From contig JAEDLI010000063.1 of assembly GCA_016295375.1 (NCBI GenBank), positions 1 through 13,486 of the forward strand: DNA of 13,486 nucleotides, read 5' to 3'. A program made the position numbers and the translations under genes. A model generated the notes under the pieces. The model was not told the DNA's origin and did no database searches. It saw only the letters and a list, made by a program, of their open reading frames with translations. This document shows, piece after piece, positions 7,148 to 13,337 of this stretch. The stretch is from Fibrobacter sp. Lineage in GTDB: Bacteria > Fibrobacterota > Fibrobacteria > Fibrobacterales > Fibrobacteraceae. Every line of letters begins with the position of its first letter. Position 1 is the first letter of the stretch.

Positions 7148-8412
7148 TGGAAAGCGAAAGAAAAGACAATAATTACCTGTTTGATTCCGGGAATCTCTCG
7201 GAAGGGGCGCTTGCCAAAAAGCATCGCTTAGAAAACGACCCGAGCTCCCGTACTAATATAATGGATTATCTGCCCGGCATGGAAGTTATCCAGTCGGACA
7301 TCGCCGAAAAGGTTCTCTCTGAATCCGAAAATTACGATTACAGCAAGTACACCGGCAAAGACGTGAAGCGTGCCCTGGAACACGAACGCTGCACCTTAGA
7401 AGATTTTAAGGCTTTGCTTTCCCCCGCCGCAGCCCCCTACCTGGAGCAGATGGCCGCCAAGGCGAAAATCGAAACCAGCAAGCATTTCGGCAACAACGTC
7501 TATTTCTTCACACCACTCTACATTGCGAACTACTGCGAAAACTACTGCGTCTATTGCGGGTTCAACTGCTACAACCATATCAAGCGCATGCAGCTCACCA
7601 TGGAGCAGATCGAGCACGAGATGAAGGTCATCGCCGACAGCGGCATGGAAGAAATCCTGATTCTCACGGGCGAAAGCCGCGCCAAAAGCAGCGTGGAATA
7701 CATCGGCGAGGCCTGCAAGCTTGCACGTAAGTATTTCCGCATGGTAGGCGTAGAAGTCTATCCGGTCAACGTGGACGAGTACCGCTACCTGCACGAATGC
7801 GGCGTGGACTACGTGACGGTTTTCCAGGAAACTTACGACAAGGTTCGTTTTGAACAACTTCACCTGCTAGGCCACAAGCGCGTATTCCCCTACCGTTTCG
7901 ATTCCCAGGAACGGGCCCTGATGGCCGGCATGCGAGGAGTGGCATTCTCTGCACTTCTTGGACTTTCGGACTTCCGTCGCGACGCACTCGCGTCGGCACT
8001 GCACGTGTATTACCTGCAAAAGAAGTACCCCCATGCCGAAATGAGCTTAAGCTGCCCGAGGCTTCGCCCGATTATCAATAACGACAAGATCGATCCGCTG
8101 GACGTTCGCGAGAAGGAACTCTGCCAGGTGCTTTGCGCCTACCGCATCTTCCTCCCATATGTGGGCATTACGGTTTCCAGCCGCGAAAGCAAGGAATTCC
8201 GCAACGGCATCGTGAAGATTGCGGCGACTAAAGTTTCTGCTGGGGTTTCTACCGGAATTGGCGACCACGAAAGCAAGTACAGCGGTCACGACGACGGGGA
8301 AGGCGGCGACGAGCAATTCGAAATCAACGACGGCCGCAGCTTTAACGCCATGTACAGCGACATCTCGGGCGAAGGACTCCAGCCCGTGCTGAACGATTAC
8401 CTGTACGTGTAA
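7147..8412 (+). CDS. thiH: 2-iminoacetate synthase ThiH (radical SAM, thiamine thiazole branch)
   Basis: ThiH cleaves tyrosine to 2-iminoacetate (dehydroglycine) and p-cresol for the thiazole ring of thiamine. The radical SAM cysteines are C130, C134 and C137 in CENYCVYCGF, giving CxxxCxxC. Other family blocks are LSPAAAPYLEQMA, ILTGESRAKS, VFQETYD, FSALLGLSDFRRDA, CPRLRP and the late SAGVSTGIGDHE. At 421 residues it is longer than the E. coli enzyme (about 377). A second ATG at 7261 (MDYLPGMEV) would give 383 residues. I keep the first start because it overlaps the lipoprotein stop, and because clostridial-type ThiH, as I recall it, has sequence before YLPGMEV. Neither start has a clear ribosome site, so translation is probably coupled to the lipoprotein gene. 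It ends 8 bases from the convergent pilin remnant. No TPP riboswitch was seen upstream. Confidence 0.93.
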   Translation: MESERKDNNYLFDSGNLSEGALAKKHRLENDPSSRTNIMDYLPGMEVIQSDIAEKVLSESENYDYSKYTGKDVKRALEHERCTLEDFKALLSPAAAPYLEQMAAKAKIETSKHFGNNVYFFTPLYIANYCENYCVYCGFNCYNHIKRMQLTMEQIEHEMKVIADSGMEEILILTGESRAKSSVEYIGEACKLARKYFRMVGVEVYPVNVDEYRYLHECGVDYVTVFQETYDKVRFEQLHLLGHKRVFPYRFDSQERALMAGMRGVAFSALLGLSDFRRDALASALHVYYLQKKYPHAEMSLSCPRLRPIINNDKIDPLDVREKELCQVLCAYRIFLPYVGITVSSRESKEFRNGIVKIAATKVSAGVSTGIGDHESKYSGHDDGEGGDEQFEINDGRSFNAMYSDISGEGLQPVLNDYLYV

Positions 8413-8420
8413 CGCATTTG

Positions 8421-9230
8421 CTATTTACAGCCGACGTCGCCGTAGGTGCTAAAACATACCCCGTGCTCACTCCTGTAGGCATTCTTTGAATCGCCCTTTG
8501 AAGCGACTATAAAGACTTCCACAGAGCGACTCTCGGGGTTACCGCCAGCCCATTGGACCTTTACACCAAAGTATTTTTCTTTGCCTTTGCTGTCATCATA
8601 TTCATTTGATTTATACCGGGATAGCGCTGCACTGATGAACATCGGCTTGTTGGGGTATGCGGTACCCCACAAGGTTTCATTCCCATTTTTGTCATATTGA
8701 CCAGAATGATGGCTTCCTATGGAAAACCTATCTGTCTCATATTTCTTGTTTGTGCTGTTATTTGTTGCGTTTCTATAGCTGATAATGTCTGCAACGCCTT
8801 CAAAATCACTTTCTTCAAGAGCATTATACCAAGGTCCGCCGACAACGAACAATTATCTGTGCTCGCCGCGGCTCATTCCCCCATTTTTGATGTTACTCGC
8901 AGCGCTTTCCCACTGTATATTTCCGGGACCGCCTGCCTGTACGGCAAATACAAAAAGCAAAAGTCCACTTTTCAACTGATTGTTTAGCGTACTTTCCTTC
9001 CCGCTTACATTGAACAAGGCTTCTTCACTTTCAAGCAGGGCCTTGTTCAATGCGTCGCGCAAGTAAAACAGTTTGAGCTTGTCGATGTTTTCCCTAGACT
9101 GTTCAATTGCGTTCATGGCATTCGGTACGGCCACCGCGGCAAGAACCCCCATGATCACGATGACGACCATAATTTCAATGAGGGTAAAGCCTTTCTTGAA
9201 TGTAGTAATGCTGTTCATTCGCTTAAACAT
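8421..9230 (-). pseudogene. Pseudopilin paralogue A, interrupted by an in-frame TAA
   Basis: The ATG at 9230-9228 has AGGA 5 bases upstream. The class III leader MFKRMNSITTFKKG precedes FTLIEIMVVIVIMGVLAAVA, with the usual processing site after Gly14 and Glu at mature position 5. The frame then runs to a TAA at 8855-8853 (residues ...MSRGEHR, stop). The same frame stays open after it: LFVVGGPWYNALEESDFEGV through 143 codons to CFSTYGDVGCK. Aligned with paralogue B, SRGEHR-stop-LFVVGG matches SAGETTYWFAIGR, so the stop sits where B has Tyr. One base change from TAT or TAC to TAA explains it. The intact protein would have about 269 residues. These proteins are minor pilin or type II secretion pseudopilin-like, seated in the inner membrane. 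Stop readthrough, or use of a 125-residue short pilin, cannot be excluded. Confidence 0.78.
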
Positions 9231-9265
9231 AAATTCCTGTTTGACAACGACGCATCAAAAACGGG

Positions 9266-9271
9266 ATTATA
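9266..9271 (-). promoter_or_regulatory. Putative -10 box of pseudopilin A
   Basis: On the minus strand, TATAAT in the context TGTTTATAATCCC lies 35 bases before the ATG, in the 50-base gap after the paralogue B stop. No convincing -35 is seen. It would let A be transcribed on its own. Confidence 0.35.
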
Positions 9272-9280
9272 AACACCGGT

Positions 9281-9986
9281 TTACTTGCAGGCCTTTGGTT
9301 CAGTAGAAAAGCAGGTGCCATACTTTCCTATGAGAGGGTTGTTCCAGTCGCCTTCTCCGAGCCATACGATGACAGATGTTCCTTCGGGAGCCGGATTCTG
9401 ATTAGGGTTCTCGCTTGCCCAGCGGGCCTTTATCCAATATCTGTTCTGCGACGAAGCACCTCCCTCGTTTTTGCACTTTGTCAACGCCCTGGATGTAAAG
9501 AACTTGCCTGAGAACGTGTAGTATTTTTCGGAACTTCCGACATTCTTGTAGATATCGCCCCACCCAAGTTCATTCATGACATCATAGAGAATACCTCCAC
9601 TGTAGGCACCATCGCCTTTAGGCATTCTCCCAATTGCGAACCAGTAGGTGGTCTCCCCTGCGGAATATTTTTTTTTCCCTTGTTTCTACACGCAAAAGCT
9701 GGAGTCCTGCCTTATCCTTGAGCCAGTCTGAAACCTGGGTCCACCCGTAATACAGGTCGCTCCCCGCAGCTTCGGGATTCTTCATGGAACCCGTTTCGCC
9801 ACCATGGGCTGCTATCTGATGGTCGAAGGCATTTCGAATGTAATAGACCCACGCCAAATCCGTTTTCTCGCGACTCTTTTCAATCAGCCCCATAAGCTTG
9901 GGTACAGCAACCCCGGCAAGGCCCCCCATAATCACGGTAACCACCATGATTTCGATGAGGGTAAAACCTTTTTTCTTACTTACCAA
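9281..9986 (-). pseudogene. Pseudopilin paralogue B, frameshifted at an A9 tract
   Basis: I choose the TTG at 9986-9984 because AGAGGT lies 5 bases upstream. It gives the short class III leader MVSKKKG before FTLIEIMVVTVIMGGLAGVA. After ...LLRVETREKK the frame meets nine A (minus strand, 9676-9668) and drifts to a stop at 9620-9618. Removing one A continues as KKYSAGETTYWFAIGRMPKG and then about 110 more codons to CFSTEPKACK, with a stop at 9283-9281. The restored protein would have 234 residues and parallels paralogue A in its leader, middle and CFST...CK end. The downstream part also has its own ATG (9625), overlapping the upstream stop by 8 bases, so a second product by re-initiation is possible. 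Natural mutation, slippage-based expression or an assembly error all fit. Confidence 0.78.
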
Positions 9987-9991
9987 CCTAC

Positions 9992-9997
9992 ACCTCT
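9992..9997 (-). promoter_or_regulatory. Ribosome binding site deciding the pseudopilin B start
   Basis: AGAGGT on the minus strand is 5 bases from the TTG at 9986. The same frame is open further upstream to about 10070. However, that part (LYFVSRALLSIYLRKRCR) does not resemble a pilin leader, and the short start gives a standard basic leader ending in KKKG. Confidence 0.5.
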
Positions 9998-10107
9998 TTC
10001 GTAAGTAAATACTAAGCAACGCTCTAGAGACAAAATACAGATTGTAAAAGCTGTATTGGATTTTTAACAAAAAAAATGATAAAAATAATTAGTCCAATTT
10101 GAACTAT

Positions 10108-10136
10108 ATCACAATCCGGTCCCTTTTTGCTACCTT
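10108..10136 (+). promoter_or_regulatory. Possible thiE promoter, near-leaderless
   Basis: ATCACA (10108-10113), a 17-base spacer and TACCTT (10131-10136) end 7 bases before the ATG. The arrangement TCACAA...TTTTTnCTA resembles the yihY promoter. The -10 is poor, so confidence is low. The divergent spacer of about 157 bases to pseudopilin B is otherwise AT-rich, with no TPP-riboswitch core. Confidence 0.3.
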
Positions 10137-10143
10137 TCCCGCC

Positions 10144-10782
10144 ATGAAAGAGTTTAATCCTACCCTTTATTTCATTACCGACAGCACCTGCGTTGCCGAG
10201 AACCGGTTCTTACCCGTGGTGGAGGCCACCTGCAGGGGCGGTGCCACCATCGTTCAGCTGCGGGAAAAAGACCGGAGTACCCGTGAATATATGGAACTAG
10301 CCCGTGCCACCCACGAAATCACCGCCCGGTACGGAATTCCGCTGATTATAGATGACCGTGTGGATGTGGCTCTCGCTATCGGAGCCGAGGGTGTTCATGT
10401 AGGGCAATCCGACATGCCAGTCCGGGACGCCCGAAGGCTGATGGGGCTAGAAAGAATCGTCGGAGCCACCACCAAGACCGTGCCCCAGGCCCTGGAAGCC
10501 TTTGAACAAGGGGCCGATTACCTGGGCTGCGGCGCCATCTACCCCACCACAACCCACGTGAAAACCGTCATTACACCGGTAGAAACTTTAAAAGACGTGG
10601 TAAAAGCGGTACCCATTCCGGTGAATGCCATCGGCGGACTCAACAAAGAGAACATCTTTGTGCTGAAGGATTCCGGAATCGCAGGCATCTGCGTCGTCTC
10701 CGCCATCATGAAGGCGGCCGATCCGGAGGCTGCCACCAGGGAACTCAAGCAGGCGGTTCTGCATCTAGGGGCTAGGATTTAG
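10144..10782 (+). CDS. thiE: Thiamine phosphate synthase ThiE
   Basis: ThiE joins the pyrimidine (HMP-PP) and thiazole (THZ-P) halves of thiamine in the cytosol. The 212-residue TIM-barrel protein shows the family blocks in order: LYFITDS (8-14), VQLREK (37-42, pyrophosphate contact), LIIDDR (67-72), GVHVGQSD (83-90), VGATTKT, GCGAIYPTTTHVKT, NAIGGL and CVVSAIM. The frame is open upstream to a TTG at 10099, but the ATG at 10144 gives the normal family N-terminus (MKEFNPTLYF). No Shine-Dalgarno sequence precedes it, so a leaderless message is possible. The last codons (LGARI and TAG) lie inside the left arm of an inverted repeat. It shares a pathway with thiH, about 1.7 kb upstream on the same strand, but the two are separated by minus-strand pilin remnants and so are not one operon here. 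Confidence 0.93.
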   Translation: MKEFNPTLYFITDSTCVAENRFLPVVEATCRGGATIVQLREKDRSTREYMELARATHEITARYGIPLIIDDRVDVALAIGAEGVHVGQSDMPVRDARRLMGLERIVGATTKTVPQALEAFEQGADYLGCGAIYPTTTHVKTVITPVETLKDVVKAVPIPVNAIGGLNKENIFVLKDSGIAGICVVSAIMKAADPEAATRELKQAVLHLGARI

Positions 10783-10893
10783 GGGCTAGAGATTAGAGGA
10801 AATTATCATGGCTTCGCCATCTGCTCCAGACGCACGAAGTGCGTGATTATACTCACTAAATCCTAAACTCTAGTCTCTAATCTCTAAAACCCC
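10768..10893. repeat. 126-bp TAG-rich imperfect inverted repeat with two inner hairpins
   Basis: Ends GGGG (10768-10771) and CCCC (10890-10893) border imperfect arms rich in CTAG and TTAG; for example CTAGAG at 10786-10791 pairs with CTCTAG at 10868-10873. Between the arms lie two short perfect hairpins: ATGGC-TTC-GCCAT (10808-10820) and CGCAC-GAA-GTGCG (10831-10843). The arms contain the TAG stops of both flanking convergent genes. The form recalls REP/BIME-type or MITE-like intergenic elements. It could also act as a two-way terminator, although no U-tract is seen. Confidence 0.65.
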
Positions 10894-11297
10894 AGCACCG
10901 CTTCCGAAATCTCGTTGGCTTCGTCGGAGTAGTCGTCAGCCCGATCCGGGATAAACTCCCCCCAAGCTTCGCTGACACCGCAACCCACGCCTACCTCCAC
11001 GGTGGACCACTTGAACACGGCAAACACCTTCGGAAACATTTCCAGCAGGCCGTCCAACACGTCTTCGGGAGGTTCGTCTTCCACCAGCATGTTGCCGTCC
11101 ATAGCCCAAAGCTCCGTCTCCGGCAGTTCTTCGAAGCGACACTCGTATTCGTCAGACACGATGGGGTCCACAGAATACCAATCTCCCGAATCTTCGCTAG
11201 GGAGTTCCGCCTCCGGAAATTTTTCCATAAAGGCCTGCCACAAGAGGGCAAGGTCTGCCCCCTCGCCAATAAACCGGACTAAAACGCGACAATCCAT
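10884..11297 (-). CDS. Small acidic protein of unknown function
   Basis: I do not recognise this 137-residue protein. It is strongly acidic (35 Asp and Glu against 7 Lys and Arg) and is predicted soluble, with no signal peptide or membrane segment. It starts MDCRVLVRFIGEGADLALLW, which could be a beta strand followed by a helix. The middle (EYECRFEELPETELWAMDGN) and the end (GVGCGVSEAWGEFIP) look like a compact alpha/beta fold. A strong ribosome site (AAGGAG, 5 bases from the ATG) and a TATATTC box upstream support a real, separately expressed gene. The C-terminal Gly-Phe-TAG codons fall in the right arm of the inverted repeat shared with thiE. The codon pattern and good translation signals make a spurious ORF unlikely. 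Confidence 0.72.
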   Translation of the reverse strand: MDCRVLVRFIGEGADLALLWQAFMEKFPEAELPSEDSGDWYSVDPIVSDEYECRFEELPETELWAMDGNMLVEDEPPEDVLDGLLEMFPKVFAVFKWSTVEVGVGCGVSEAWGEFIPDRADDYSDEANEISEAVLGF

Positions 11298-11319
11298 AAC
11301 TTCTCCTTGCTATGGAATG

Positions 11320-11325
11320 AATATA
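11320..11325 (-). promoter_or_regulatory. Putative -10 box of the small acidic gene
   Basis: On the minus strand, TATATT in the context TTTATTTATATATTC ends 22 bases before the ATG, the same distance as for the PL11 lyase gene. It lies in the 64-base gap after the UPF0371 gene. No clear -35 is seen, and no terminator is seen in this gap, so some readthrough from UPF0371 is possible. Confidence 0.42.
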
Positions 11326-11361
11326 TAAATAAACGGCGTACCGGGAAAATCTATTCTCGAA

Positions 11362-12846
11362 TTATCCGTGGTACAGGTTGCCGGACTGGTAATTCGGCTC
11401 GGTCGTCAAATTCACGCCCAGACGGCGGAACACGCCAACGTCCACCTGGGAGAGAATCACGCTGGAATGGACCTCGCAGTGGCGGAGTTCCGGTAACTTC
11501 TCGAGAGCGATTTTCGCGTTGTAGTCTGTCAGGGCGCAAACAGAAAGCGCCACCAGGGCCTCGTCCATGTGCAGGCGCGGGTTCTTGTGTCCGAGCTGCT
11601 TTGTCTTGAGGTTCTGAATCGGCTCGATGACCATCGGCGAAAGCAGGCGCACTTCGTCGGGAATATGGGCCAGATGTTTCAGCGCATCCAGAAGCATGGC
11701 CGAAGAGGCTCCCAGCAGGGACGACGTCTTCGCCGAGATGATGGCGCCGTCGTTCAGCTGGATGGCGACCGCGGGACCTTCGGTCAACTGCGCACGTTCC
11801 ACGGCAGCCGCAATCACGGGGCGGTCGGCAGTGCTAATCTGCGCCTGCTCCATGATCAATTCCTGCTTGTAAATCTGGTCCTTTTCCGCATTGCCCTTGC
11901 GCACGTCGCAGAGGGTATTGTAGTAACGGCGGATAATTTCTTGCTTGGCAGCCTCGCACACGGCGGCATCGTCAATAATGCAATTGCCCGCCATGTTCAC
12001 GCCCATGTCCGTGGGACTCTTGTACGGAGACTCGCCCAGAATGCGGGTAAACAGGGCGTTCAGCACCGGGAAGATTTCCACATCGCGATTGTAGTTGATG
12101 GTGGTCTGCCCATAAGCTTCCAGATGGAAGGGGTCGATCATATTCACGTCGTTCAAGTCGGCGGTGGCGGCCTCGTAGGCCAGGTTCACCGGGTGCTTCA
12201 GCGGAATATTCCAGATGGGGAACGTTTCGAACTTGGCGTAACCCGCCTTGATACCCCGTTTGTTCTCGTGGTAAATCTGGGAGAGGCTCACGGCCATCTT
12301 TCCACTCCCGGGACCGGGAGCCGTCACCACCACCAATTCGCGGGTGGTTTCTACAAATTCGTTCTTGCCGTAGCCGTCGTCGCTCACCACCAGGGGGATG
12401 TTGCTGGGGTAACCAGCGATAGGATAATGACGGTATACCTTCAGGCCCAGGCCTTCCAACTTTTTCTGGTAGGCGATGGCGCTGGGCTGTTCTTGCCAGC
12501 GGGTCAGCACCACAGAGCTCACGTAAAGGCCGTAGCCGCGGAAGGCGTCAATCAGGCGGAGCACGTCCTGATCATAGGTAATGCCCAGGTCGCCGCGGAC
12601 CTTGTTCTTCTCGATATCGCCTGCGTTGATGGCGATAATGACTTCGGCCTTGTCCTTGATCTTTTCCAGCATGCGGATTTTACTGTCGGGCGCAAAGCCA
12701 GGTAGCACGCGGGATGCGTGATGGTCATCGAACAATTTTCCGCCAAATTCCAGGTAAAGCTTTCCGCCAAACTTTGCAATGCGTTCCGCAATCTTTTCGG
12801 ACTGGGTCTTCAGGTACGCTTCGTTATCAAAACCAACTTTGAACAT
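11362..12846 (-). CDS. UPF0371/DUF1846 family protein
   Basis: This 494-residue protein belongs to the highly conserved UPF0371 (DUF1846) family, whose function is unknown to me. It is close to the usual length of about 500. Hallmark blocks are KVGFDNEAYLKTQSE at the N-terminus, then KLYLEFGGKLFDDHHASRVL, EKNKVRGDLGITYD, and YRHYPIAGYPSNIP. A glycine-rich loop APGPGSGKMA (176-185) follows, then GIKAGYAKFETFPIWN, LKHPVNLAYEAATADLNDVN and DMGVNMAGNCI. The glycine loop resembles a P-loop but lacks the Ser/Thr after GK, so nucleotide binding is only a guess. The protein looks cytosolic. The ribosome site is weak (AGGCAAGAAAG before ATG). A possible promoter lies upstream, and the intrinsic terminator at 12916-12948 separates it from ilvC, so it probably has its own transcript. 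Confidence 0.93.
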   Translation of the reverse strand: MFKVGFDNEAYLKTQSEKIAERIAKFGGKLYLEFGGKLFDDHHASRVLPGFAPDSKIRMLEKIKDKAEVIIAINAGDIEKNKVRGDLGITYDQDVLRLIDAFRGYGLYVSSVVLTRWQEQPSAIAYQKKLEGLGLKVYRHYPIAGYPSNIPLVVSDDGYGKNEFVETTRELVVVTAPGPGSGKMAVSLSQIYHENKRGIKAGYAKFETFPIWNIPLKHPVNLAYEAATADLNDVNMIDPFHLEAYGQTTINYNRDVEIFPVLNALFTRILGESPYKSPTDMGVNMAGNCIIDDAAVCEAAKQEIIRRYYNTLCDVRKGNAEKDQIYKQELIMEQAQISTADRPVIAAAVERAQLTEGPAVAIQLNDGAIISAKTSSLLGASSAMLLDALKHLAHIPDEVRLLSPMVIEPIQNLKTKQLGHKNPRLHMDEALVALSVCALTDYNAKIALEKLPELRHCEVHSSVILSQVDVGVFRRLGVNLTTEPNYQSGNLYHG

Positions 12847-12885
12847 CTTTCTTGCCTATCAACTAATCAAAAATTCAACCTCACA

Positions 12886-12914
12886 AAGATAAAAAAAAAG
12901 GGAAAAGACTACAA
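12886..12914 (-). promoter_or_regulatory. Putative UPF0371 promoter
   Basis: On the minus strand, TTGTAG (12914-12909), a 17-base spacer and TATCTT (12891-12886) precede the ATG by about 40 bases. The box directly follows the T-tract of the upstream terminator, as expected for a new transcription unit. Confidence 0.38.
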
Positions 12915-12915
12915 C

Positions 12916-12948
12916 AAAAAAAAGCCCGCCGCATCACTGCGACAGGCT
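12916..12948 (-). terminator. Intrinsic terminator (minus strand)
   Basis: An 11-position stem (12948-12938 with 12933-12923) with two mismatches and a 4-base loop is followed on the minus strand by eight T. It is a good Rho-independent terminator. The ilvC transcript already has one at 13189-13214, so this is either a backup or ends a transcript starting between the two. Confidence 0.72.
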
Positions 12949-13188
12949 CTTGAAAATGTTCACTACAACCAGTTATACTTCTTTCCGAAAGCTTGGATAA
13001 GCGAGTATAGCGAGGCCGCAGTCCCCCGCTAAGTATAAGCGAGCGAGACAAGGCGTGAGCCCCCGTAGCACCACTCTTTATCCCGCTAAGTGGAACCGAG
13101 CAAGACAAAGAACGATTTGGCGTAGCGTACTAACGAGACCGTTCGGCTCTACAGCAAATAGGTACCTACGACATCGCCTCACTCTCGC

Positions 13189-13214
13189 AAAAAACGCCTC
13201 GTTAATACGAGGCG
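13189..13214 (-). terminator. Intrinsic terminator of ilvC (minus strand)
   Basis: CGCCTCG, a 6-base loop, CGAGGCG and then six T are read on the minus strand, about 125 bases after the ilvC stop. The 7-bp stem is perfect. On the plus strand only a broken T stretch (CTTTATT) follows, so the main direction is minus. Confidence 0.75.
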
Positions 13215-13278
13215 CTTTATTGCTCACAAACGTACGTGAATATTTATCCGCTAAGTATAAGCGAGCAGAACGAGGCGT

Positions 13279-13317
13279 GGTTGCGCGTAGCGTACTAAAA
13301 CGTACGTGAGCGCAACC
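13279..13317. repeat. Long hairpin in the ilvC 3' region
   Basis: GGTTGCGC (13279-13286) pairs perfectly with GCGCAACC (13310-13317). Inside, CGTAC (13291-13295) pairs with GTACG (13302-13306) around a 6-base loop. No T-tract follows on the minus strand, so it is more likely an RNA-stabilising or repeat-borne structure than a terminator. Confidence 0.55.
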
Positions 13318-13337
13318 GCAACGAAGTTATGCGAAGC

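Larger units (their letters stand above)
12990..13317. repeat. Intergenic cluster of degenerate repeats
   Basis: This non-coding stretch between UPF0371 and ilvC holds three copies of a 19-base unit. CCGCTAAGTATAAGCGAGC is at 13026-13044 and identical at 13248-13266; CCGCTAAGTGGAACCGAGC is at 13083-13101. A partial copy (ATAAGCGAG) is at 12997. GCGTAGCGTACTAA occurs identically at 13120-13133 and 13285-13298, each about 35 bases after the start of a 19-base unit. AAACGTACGTGA occurs at 13228-13239 and, with one shared overlap base, at 13298-13309. No protein or tRNA is seen. Confidence 0.65.

Noticed and set aside
10099..10143. Upstream TTG start for thiE adding 15 residues
   Set aside because: The added residues lie over the promoter-like region, and ThiE normally starts near MKEFNPTLYF.
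9987..10143. TPP riboswitch upstream of thiE
   Set aside because: No CTGAGA or ACC...GAACCTGAT core motif is visible, and the spacer is AT-rich.
11569..12705. 378-codon plus-strand open frame
   Set aside because: It is the exact antisense shadow of the UPF0371 gene, with low-complexity His/Val/Gly composition.
12990..13317. CRISPR array
   Set aside because: There are only three degenerate units with uneven spacing (57 and 165 bases) and no cas genes nearby.
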